Positions 1-5,500 of a stretch of DNA of 11,185 nucleotides are shown here, piece by piece (position 1 is the stretch's first letter; each line of letters starts with the position of its first letter). Below the pieces are notes generated by a model. It had not been told where the DNA came from. It saw nothing but the letters and a program-made list of their open reading frames with translations, and did not search any database. Origin of the DNA: Victivallales bacterium (GTDB lineage Bacteria; Verrucomicrobiota; Lentisphaeria; Oligosphaerales; Lenti-02); NCBI GenBank assembly GCA_018648945.1, contig JABGQJ010000203.1, positions 1-11,185 of the forward strand, written 5' to 3'. The translations under genes were made by a program, and so were the position numbers.

Positions 1-1940
1 TCCCCAATGATCGCCTGGTAGATCCAGGGCGTGAGCGCGCGGAAACCACTGCGCCAGAAACCGAAGCCGTAGCTCATGCGGGCCCCGGAGACGGTCGTGT
101 GGTCGTTTTCACCCGCGATGTGGTTCGGGTAGCACCAGTACTCCACGCCCCGTTTCTTCATGTCGGCGACGAGTTCGTCGCGGGGAATGCCAAAGGGCTG
201 GCAGCACCAAACGTCCACGTAGGGCCTCATGGGCGCGAACTCCTCGTGCGCCGGATCGGCCGTGACGTAGGTGCGCACATTGGCCACGCGCTTGATGGCC
301 TTCATCACTTCAGTCATGAACTGCACGGAGACCTCACTGCGGGAAGGTTCGTCCACGGGGTAGTAGAGCAGTTCGGGCCACTGGCGACGGCGGGCTTCCG
401 TCTCGATCTGGCGGACCATCTCAGTGAGTTCGGTGAAGAACTCGGGCGGGGGCATCTCCACCAAGCGGAGGTGGGATCCCATGCCCTTCTTCATGTACTT
501 CCAGTAGATGCTGCTGGCCGGGAAGTGGCAGATGATGGGCTTGTCGAAGCCGACGCTGCGATAGAGGTCGATGGACCGTCCCAGTTGATCGAAACGGAAG
601 GTCCAGCCGTCGCCGGCAGAACGGCCGCCCAGGCCGAGGACAACGGTGTTGTTGCCGTGCTTGGCCATGTCCACGTGCTCGAGTTCGGCCTTGCGCCGCC
701 ACCACCGGCGGGAGAAAGAGTCCGGTGCGTTGTCGATCTGGCGGTACGGATGGTGGTAGTACTGGCCGTAGACGAGGCTCTGATCCTTCTGAAGACGGAT
801 CGGCAGCACGCGAAAGACGAGGGGGACACTACTCACGGTCTTGCCGTCGGCCACGATCTCCGCGGTACTGCGGTAGATGCCGTCCTTGGCGGCGGGGCCA
901 CTGTAGACGGTGAGCCAGAGGCGCAGGTTCTCCCCCCTGGTCAGCGCCTGCGGTTGCCAGGGCATGAGCACGTCGGGGGCGCGGTAGTAGCGGCGATAGG
1001 TCAGGTAGTTGGGACGGACGTTCAGGTAACGCACGAAGCGCAGGTCGAGATCTTCCTGGCGCAAGGTCTGCCCGGTTGCGGACACGAAGGGGGCGATCCG
1101 CACGTCCATGCTGGCAAAATCGCGGAGTGGGAAGACCGTGAAGGACATGGGCTCGTACTCGTCGCGGGCGGCATAGGCCCGGACGGGCTGGTCGATGTCT
1201 CGCCGCCGGGGCGGCGTGTCCGGCCAGATGACGTCCAGGTAGGACCGGCGATGGATGACGAGTCCTCGTTTGGTCTCTTCATCCGTGAAGGTGGGCAGTT
1301 CGCCGGTCGCCTTGCTGGGCAGCTCCTTCCACTCCGCGAGCACATCGGGAGGCAGAACGAAGGTCTCGGTCTCCAGGGGCTTGATCAGCGCCTCTTCCGC
1401 CTGTTGCCATTCGGCTTCAGGAACGAGGACCAGGGCATTGACCAACCAGCGGCTGCGGGTGCTGAAGCGGAGGACCATGCGTCCCTGCTTCGCTGTGGCG
1501 CGGAGGGCGAGCTTGCGGGTCTCGTAGCCACCGGCAAAGGTGGCTTTGGCCGCGTCGCTGCCGCTGTCCACGGCGATATCCCAGACCTGGGAGGCATTGC
1601 CACCAGCGGCACCGGCGAGGAGCCAGACGCGGTAGTCGCCATCGGGAGCCTGGATGGTCAGCTCGGCGTCATCGCTCGACTGCACGTGGTCGCACGTGAG
1701 TTCGTTGCTGTAGCTGGTCGGGGGGTAGTTCCGGCCACTGCTTTCGCTGAACTTCCATTCCCGGTTGATGGGACTCGCCTTGGTGGTGAGTTTGGCAGCC
1801 TTGGACCAGGCGAGGGCCGGCGAGGCGGCGAGGAAGCCCTCGCGGACGGGAGACTTGGCGGTCCCGAAGTCCAAGCGCAGGGGTTCGGCTTGGGTAGTCA
1901 GCACCAGCAGAGAGAGGGTGAGGAAGATGTGGTGTTTCAT
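1..1940 (-). CDS. Secreted GH123/DUF4091-type glycoside hydrolase, 3' end cut off by window edge
   Basis: Reading from ATG at 1940 the frame stays open for 646 codons to the window edge, so the C-terminus is missing. Residues 1-18 are a signal peptide, with cleavage likely after Thr-Gln-Ala. About 20-190 look like a galactose-binding/malectin-like beta-sandwich, starting with the typical LDFG...SPV..GF pattern. About 230-385 look like the all-beta domain that precedes the catalytic barrel in DUF4091 proteins (RDEYEP; LWLTVYSG; IYRSTAEI). From about 389 on is a (beta/alpha)8-like domain. The motif YYPVDEP holds Asp530-Glu531; in GH123 beta-N-acetylgalactosaminidases an adjacent Asp-Glu pair drives substrate-assisted hydrolysis, so these are candidate catalytic residues. 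The aromatic stretch near the edge (FWRSGF, TPWIYQ) fits the late part of such a barrel. It is the last visible gene of a three-gene unit, two bases after the stop of the CBM9-like gene. The exact substrate cannot be told. Confidence 0.88.
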   Translation of the reverse strand, partial: MKHHIFLTLSLLVLTTQAEPLRLDFGTAKSPVREGFLAASPALAWSKAAKLTTKASPINREWKFSESSGRNYPPTSYSNELTCDHVQSSDDAELTIQAPDGDYRVWLLAGAAGGNASQVWDIAVDSGSDAAKATFAGGYETRKLALRATAKQGRMVLRFSTRSRWLVNALVLVPEAEWQQAEEALIKPLETETFVLPPDVLAEWKELPSKATGELPTFTDEETKRGLVIHRRSYLDVIWPDTPPRRRDIDQPVRAYAARDEYEPMSFTVFPLRDFASMDVRIAPFVSATGQTLRQEDLDLRFVRYLNVRPNYLTYRRYYRAPDVLMPWQPQALTRGENLRLWLTVYSGPAAKDGIYRSTAEIVADGKTVSSVPLVFRVLPIRLQKDQSLVYGQYYHHPYRQIDNAPDSFSRRWWRRKAELEHVDMAKHGNNTVVLGLGGRSAGDGWTFRFDQLGRSIDLYRSVGFDKPIICHFPASSIYWKYMKKGMGSHLRLVEMPPPEFFTELTEMVRQIETEARRRQWPELLYYPVDEPSRSEVSVQFMTEVMKAIKRVANVRTYVTADPAHEEFAPMRPYVDVWCCQPFGIPRDELVADMKKRGVEYWCYPNHIAGENDHTTVSGARMSYGFGFWRSGFRALTPWIYQAIIG

Positions 1941-1942
1941 GG

Positions 1943-3223
1943 CTATTCTCCCCAGGGATTGCGCACCAGGCGCAGGTTGCTCTCGAAGGTAATCGGCGCT
2001 TCGTCCGGCAGCTGGAGCCTGCACTTGAGCACGTAGGTCCCCGGCAACCACCGGTTCCAGTAGAGGCGAATCACGGCAGGCTCGGTGCGCACCAGCGTCT
2101 GGCCGCTGCCCGCAGCTTCGCCCTTGGCGTTGAGAGCAGTCCAGTGGAGCACGCCATCGCGACCGTCTCCCCCTGCCAGATTGAGGGGCAGCGAGAGGCG
2201 CAAGGGGTCATGGTCGCGCAGGTAGAAAGCAGTGCGTTCCAGCCCGGAGAAGACGGGAGGCACAGACTCGACCGCATGGGTGCGACGTTGTACGATCCGC
2301 CCGTCTACGGTGACAGTGAAGGAGAACTCCTTGTCGGCATCCCTCTCGTTCAACGGCCAGAGCCCCGTCCAGTCGATGATCGCGCCCGGTTTGAGCGCCA
2401 CTGTCTCCTGTTGCTCCCGGCCAGCCACTCCATAGCGGATTTCGACCTTCCTGAGGGGCTTTCCCCAGTTCCGGAACTGGGCCTTGGCGCGGTTCGTGCC
2501 GCGCAGGAACTGCCCAAGCTCCATGTCTCGAACGCTAACGTCGTAGCCCACGGGGCGCACGCCCTTCAAGATGTCGAACTTGGCCACCTCGTGGAAGCCG
2601 CTGACCACACTCTTCAGGGACGTGAGGTGCTGACTGGCAACCCGGCGGTTGCGGGCAAGATGGAATGTCCAGTCCTTCGTGGGACCGTCCAGAGGCAAGC
2701 GCGCAAAAGGCACGCGCACCTCCATCTGATAGGCGTCCTTGCCAACCTTGGCAACTGCCTTGGCCCCGACGTTCCAGGAGAAATCCATCTTCCCGTCCGG
2801 ACCTTCCTTGATCCCGTCCAGGATCACGCCGAGGGTATTGATAGCCAGCTGCACGTAGCACTCGCGGTCCCCGGAGGGGTTGAAGAAGACCTCGACCCCG
2901 TCGTCCATCCAGGTCTTGCCGTCCGGCTCGGTGGCGGCAGCCTTGATCCGGTCAGCAAGGGGTTCGGCAAAGTCAAAGGCAAGGTAGATCGCGTCGTCGT
3001 CGAAGGTGAGCAGAGCGCGGCTGCTCGGCTGATCCGCCGGCAGATCGCCCCCGCCGAGGAGCGCGAAACCGTCCACCACGCAAGCCGTCTTCCAGCAGGC
3101 GTCATCCAGGACGCCGTCGAGCTTGGGCGAAGCGGCGGCGCGGACGACATGGTAAGTGGCGATGTCGGCGCGTAGCGACAGAGCGCAGACTAGCAGGATC
3201 AGGAGGCAGGGAATGCGTTTCAT
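1943..3223 (-). CDS. Secreted CBM9-like carbohydrate-binding protein
   Basis: A 426-residue protein. Residues 1-19 are a signal peptide (MKRIPCLLILLVCALSLRA); the Cys residues in it do not make a lipobox. Residues about 27-225 match the CBM9-like fold of secreted sugar-binding proteins: the opener SPKLDGVLDDACW, then TFDDDAIYLAFDF, DDGVEVFFNPSGD, YVQLAINTLG and YQMEVRVPF. The C-terminal half (about 230-426) looks like two beta-sandwich or Ig-like domains, ending in a PGTY...NPWGE tail similar to that of the upstream gene product. No catalytic signature is visible, so a binding or presenting role is more likely than catalysis. The frame is open up to 3682, but ATG 3223 is chosen because it gives the signal peptide and touches the upstream stop as TGATG. 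The stop TAG is two bases before the hydrolase gene. The ligand is unknown. Confidence 0.9.
   Translation of the reverse strand: MKRIPCLLILLVCALSLRADIATYHVVRAAASPKLDGVLDDACWKTACVVDGFALLGGGDLPADQPSSRALLTFDDDAIYLAFDFAEPLADRIKAAATEPDGKTWMDDGVEVFFNPSGDRECYVQLAINTLGVILDGIKEGPDGKMDFSWNVGAKAVAKVGKDAYQMEVRVPFARLPLDGPTKDWTFHLARNRRVASQHLTSLKSVVSGFHEVAKFDILKGVRPVGYDVSVRDMELGQFLRGTNRAKAQFRNWGKPLRKVEIRYGVAGREQQETVALKPGAIIDWTGLWPLNERDADKEFSFTVTVDGRIVQRRTHAVESVPPVFSGLERTAFYLRDHDPLRLSLPLNLAGGDGRDGVLHWTALNAKGEAAGSGQTLVRTEPAVIRLYWNRWLPGTYVLKCRLQLPDEAPITFESNLRLVRNPWGE
1948..1953 (-). promoter_or_regulatory. Ribosome binding site of the GH123-like gene
   Basis: On the minus strand GGGGAG lies 7 bases before the ATG at 1940. 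It sits inside the last codons of the upstream CBM9-like gene, which suggests translational coupling and supports this start, directly followed by a signal peptide. Confidence 0.7.
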
Positions 3224-4122
3224 CACTTGCCCCCCCACGGTCCGGCGACCACCTTGAAGGCAGCCTTGCGGGTACGCTCGGCATCGCCGGGGAAGGCGAC
3301 GAGTTCGTAGTCGCCGGGAGCAAGCTTGAGCTCCTTGATCTCCATCTCCACCACCCGTTTGCCGCGTTGGGCGGGGAGCGTCTCGCGGCGCAGCACCTTG
3401 CCGGCTTGCCGGATCTCGAAGGGCAGGCCGCGGCTGACGTTGGCGGGTGGCCCGGAGACGCTCAGCTCGACCTTCAGGACCTTCCCGTCGTGGTAGACGA
3501 CCGGGGCGGCGATGGCAAGCGACTCCAAGGCGCATTCGGCGGACCGGACGAGGCGGAAGCCGCCGATGGTGAAGTCGAGCACCACCTTGTCCTTGTAGCT
3601 GGATTCGGAGATGTTGAAGCCCAGCTTGGCGAGTTCGGCGAGATGCTTGAGCTTGCTGGTGGGAATGGAAACGGTGACCCACTCCCCGAGTTTCATCTCG
3701 TCCAGGTTATGGATGTTGTTCTGGTGCCGCTCGGGGCAGAGCATCTGGAAGCCCAGGGGGGCCTTGGGCAACTTCCCCTCGGACATGCCGGCATGGATGT
3801 CGAACTCCAGCCGGTCCCAGTTCGCCCATTCCGTCTCAGCCGGGCGCCGCAAGGGGCAATACATGCGTGGCCAACCGATGGGGTACTTGGCTTCCCCTCC
3901 GTGGTGGTCCACGGCGATGTGCAGGAGGAGGGCCGGACGTTTGCCGGGGGTTTGGGTCTTGGCCACAGTGACCGTGGCCTCCGACGGCCCCCAACGGGCA
4001 GGTTGGGCAAGCTGGTCGAGGTAGAGAATCTCCTGCTTGCCGACGGTCACCGGTTCGCCAGCGACGCTTGCGAGGGCAGTCAGAGCCGCAATGGCCGCGA
4101 GGGATGGACGTAGCATCTGCAT
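3223..4122 (-). CDS. Secreted beta-sandwich protein with Ig-like C-terminus, first gene of the glycan operon
   Basis: A 299-residue protein I cannot assign to a named family. Residues 1-21 form a signal peptide (cleavage likely after Ser-Val-Ala). About 25-205 show a carbohydrate-binding-module-like jelly-roll pattern: YPIGWPRMY, WANWDRLEFDIHAG, GEWVTVSIPTSKL and VLDFTIGGFRLV, the usual rhythm of domains that bind sugars through aromatic residues. About 210-299 look like an Ig-like domain ending APGDYELVAF...GPWGGK, close to the tail of the next gene product. No catalytic motif is evident. ATG 4122 is preferred over ATG 4116 because GAGGAG lies 10 bases upstream of it (16 for the other). The TGA shares its A with the ATG of the CBM9-like gene (TGATG). 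A role as binding partner of the two downstream secreted proteins is inference from context. Confidence 0.85.
   Translation of the reverse strand: MQMLRPSLAAIAALTALASVAGEPVTVGKQEILYLDQLAQPARWGPSEATVTVAKTQTPGKRPALLLHIAVDHHGGEAKYPIGWPRMYCPLRRPAETEWANWDRLEFDIHAGMSEGKLPKAPLGFQMLCPERHQNNIHNLDEMKLGEWVTVSIPTSKLKHLAELAKLGFNISESSYKDKVVLDFTIGGFRLVRSAECALESLAIAAPVVYHDGKVLKVELSVSGPPANVSRGLPFEIRQAGKVLRRETLPAQRGKRVVEMEIKELKLAPGDYELVAFPGDAERTRKAAFKVVAGPWGGK
3230..3236 (-). promoter_or_regulatory. G7 run acting as ribosome binding site of the CBM9-like gene
   Basis: Seven G on the minus strand end 6 bases before ATG 3223. They also encode the Trp-Gly-Gly near the C-terminus of the upstream gene. No better Shine-Dalgarno sequence is seen, so the coupled start probably relies on this run and on re-initiation at TGATG. 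Confidence 0.45.
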
Positions 4123-4132
4123 GGGATCCGTA

Positions 4133-4138
4133 CTCCTC
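4133..4138 (-). promoter_or_regulatory. Ribosome binding site of the first glycan-operon gene
   Basis: GAGGAG on the minus strand, 10 bases before ATG 4122. It decides between the two in-frame ATG codons at 4122 and 4116 in favour of 4122. Confidence 0.65.
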
Positions 4139-4269
4139 GGTTGAGATGGAACACGCGCCGGGGATGCGTCTCCCCAAGGTAACCGGCTCCGGGCCACGGT
4201 CAACCGCTTGCCCTTCGGTAGCGCCGGGCAGAAGGCGGGAGGACACGGCAGAGAGCCAGACAAGCGAAA

Positions 4270-4326
4270 GCCCTGGCAAGCTTGGGGGAAGATAGGGAAG
4301 GAGGAGGGAGGGGAGCTTGCCAGGGC
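4270..4326. repeat. Perfect 13-bp inverted repeat around a 31-base polypurine loop
   Basis: Arms GCCCTGGCAAGCT (4270-4282) and AGCTTGCCAGGGC (4314-4326) are exact reverse complements. The 31 bases between (4283-4313) are purines on the plus strand apart from two T, with G-runs of 5, 3, 3 and 4 plus two GG, close to a G-quadruplex pattern. On the minus-strand transcript the loop would be C/U-rich. No U-tract follows in either direction, so it is not a standard intrinsic terminator. It lies 148 bases before the first glycan-operon gene and 122 bases after the SDR stop. It could be a regulator-binding site, an mRNA structure shielding or ending a transcript, or a dispersed genomic repeat. Confidence 0.8.
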
Positions 4327-4381
4327 CAAGATAGCGCGTGGGCATCAATAGCACATCGCATTTGCTTTTCTCACTCCTTCG

Positions 4382-4409
4382 AAAATACCATGAAACTGGC
4401 ACTTCCCAA
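4382..4409 (-). promoter_or_regulatory. Possible sigma-70-type promoter for the glycan operon
   Basis: On the minus strand TTGGGA (4409-4404) and TATTTT (4387-4382) are separated by 16 bases; each matches 4 of 6 consensus positions. It lies in the A+T-rich patch just past the SDR stop and would give a leader of about 250 bases containing the inverted repeat. Weak matches arise easily by chance, so this is only a candidate. Confidence 0.28.
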
Positions 4410-4447
4410 AGGAAAAACGAGAGGAAAGCACAGAACCAGGCAAATCA

Positions 4448-5500
4448 CTATTTGCCATCTTCCTTGCACCATTTTACGAGAGAGGCCCACGCGTCCGGCC
4501 CAGTCAGCCTCGGATCGTAGCCAAAATCCTCCTTGGCCTGGGAGTGGTCGAAGTAGTGCGAACGGGCAAACTGCACGGCGAGGAACCGGGTCATGCGGGG
4601 CTCGCCGAGCCGGGGAAAGAGGCGGTGCAGCAGCTCAAGGGAAGCTCCCATCGCGTAGGCGATCCGGAAGGGCACGGCGCGCCGCGTCGGCGGCAAGCCA
4701 AGCTCGTCCAGCAGGCGCCCAATCCAATCCCACAGATTTACCGGCTCCGCGTCGCCGATGAAGTAGGCCTTGCCGCCGCAGCGGGCACTGCCCAGGAGTT
4801 CGTCCAGCGCCTGCACATGGGCCTGGGCGGCATTGTCGACATGGGTGATATCCACCAGATTGTGCCCCCCCCCCACGCGCCGCAAGCGGCCGGCACGGGC
4901 CGCATCGAGCAGGCGCGGAATCAGATGCGGGTCGCGCGGTCCGTAGATGAGATGAGGACGGAGGGAACAGGTCCTCAGCCGACGCACGCCGCCTGCTTCG
5001 GGCAATGGTTCGAGCGTGTTGGAGACCATCTCCCAGCCATCGGCATCAAGCACCATGCGTTCGGCCGAGGCTTTCGTAGCGGGGTAGTCCGCCAGGTACT
5101 TCCGCGGGTACGGCAGCGACTCGTCCCCACCCATGATGTCCTGGTCACCGATAGCCACGCTGGGGGAGCTGGTGTAGAGCAGCGCGAAGACCTTCTGCGC
5201 CAGACACCCGCCGAGCACGTTCGCCGTACCCCGCACGTTGATGTGATGGAAGTCTTCCCGGCGGCCCCAGATGCCAGCGATGGCGGCGACATGACACACC
5301 GCATCCATCCCGGCACAGGCCCCCGCGACCGCCTTTCCATCGCGCAGGTCCCCGGACACCACTTCGGCCCCGCTCGCCACGAGGTCCGGGTAGCTGCCCC
5401 GGCAGAACACGCGCACCCGATCCCCCTGGGCCATCAGCATCTCGACGATGCGCCGCCCCAGGAAGCCGCCTCCACCCGTAACCAGGATTCGCCGGCTCAT
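4448..5500 (-). CDS. OleD/3-beta-HSD-like extended short-chain dehydrogenase (NAD(P)-dependent)
   Basis: A 350-residue extended SDR. The N-terminal Rossmann motif is TGGGGFLG (Gly9, Gly12, Gly15). The active site shows Thr110-Ser-Ser-Pro-Ser114 and Tyr139-Pro-Ala-Thr-Lys143, so the YxxxK pair is intact. The order of blocks (GDLRD; VCHVAA; INVRGTANVL; RPHLIYGPRD; VDITHVDNAAQAH; KAYFIGDAEP; GEPRMTRFLAVQF; EDFGYDP) recalls OleD, the 2-alkyl-3-oxoalkanoate reductase of long-chain olefin synthesis, and 3-beta-hydroxysteroid dehydrogenase/isomerases. No oleA, oleB or oleC is in the window. Residues about 155-175 look like an insertion relative to OleD as I recall it. The start overlaps the upstream kinase-transferase stop as ATGA, so both are probably made together; an NDP-sugar or other sugar substrate is therefore a fair alternative. 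Codons 209-212 carry a G10 run. Confidence 0.9.
   Translation of the reverse strand: MSRRILVTGGGGFLGRRIVEMLMAQGDRVRVFCRGSYPDLVASGAEVVSGDLRDGKAVAGACAGMDAVCHVAAIAGIWGRREDFHHINVRGTANVLGGCLAQKVFALLYTSSPSVAIGDQDIMGGDESLPYPRKYLADYPATKASAERMVLDADGWEMVSNTLEPLPEAGGVRRLRTCSLRPHLIYGPRDPHLIPRLLDAARAGRLRRVGGGHNLVDITHVDNAAQAHVQALDELLGSARCGGKAYFIGDAEPVNLWDWIGRLLDELGLPPTRRAVPFRIAYAMGASLELLHRLFPRLGEPRMTRFLAVQFARSHYFDHSQAKEDFGYDPRLTGPDAWASLVKWCKEDGK
4865..4874 (-). repeat. Run of ten G within the SDR coding region
   Basis: C10 on the plus strand reads as G10 on the coding strand and encodes Val209 (last base) to Gly212. The frame on both sides fits the family pattern (arginine-rich stretch, V-G-x-G-x-N-x-VD), so the length shown keeps the gene intact. 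Gain or loss of one G would truncate the protein. Confidence 0.9.

Larger units (their letters stand above)
4123..4447. other. 325-base gene-free leader between the two minus-strand units
   Basis: No convincing gene is seen here. From the glycan-operon side it holds the GAGGAG ribosome site (4133-4138), a small GGGGA/TCCCC hairpin (4160-4175, 6-base loop), and the long inverted repeat with purine loop (4270-4326). About 4338-4447 is clearly richer in A+T than the surroundings and contains the only promoter-like sequence noticed. AAGATAG occurs twice (4289-4295 and 4328-4334), once inside and once outside the hairpin. The layout fits a long 5' untranslated leader of the glycan operon, or the end of the upstream unit followed by a new promoter. 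Confidence 0.6.

Noticed and set aside
99..2036. Long plus-strand open frame (645 codons) opposite the hydrolase
   Set aside because: It is antisense to a frame with signal peptide, ribosome site and hydrolase-like blocks. Its translation is rich in Gly, Val, His and Asp without any recognisable motif, as expected for a G+C-rich shadow frame.
3224..3682. Upstream extension of the CBM9-like frame to 3682, and of the first operon gene to 4329
   Set aside because: Both extensions would bury a good signal peptide inside the protein, and the first would overlap the neighbour by about 460 bases. The internal starts at 3223 and 4122 have coupling or a ribosome site.
2144..4113. Plus-strand open frames at 2144-3175 and 3367-4113
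   Set aside because: Both are antisense to the CBM9-like and jelly-roll genes, which show clear domain patterns, signal peptides and coupled starts; the antisense products show none.
4270..4326. Inverted repeat as ends of a miniature mobile element or as an intrinsic terminator
   Set aside because: Just 31 bases lie between the arms and no target-site duplication is evident, so it is too short for a typical miniature element. No T-run follows on either strand, so a standard terminator is not supported either.
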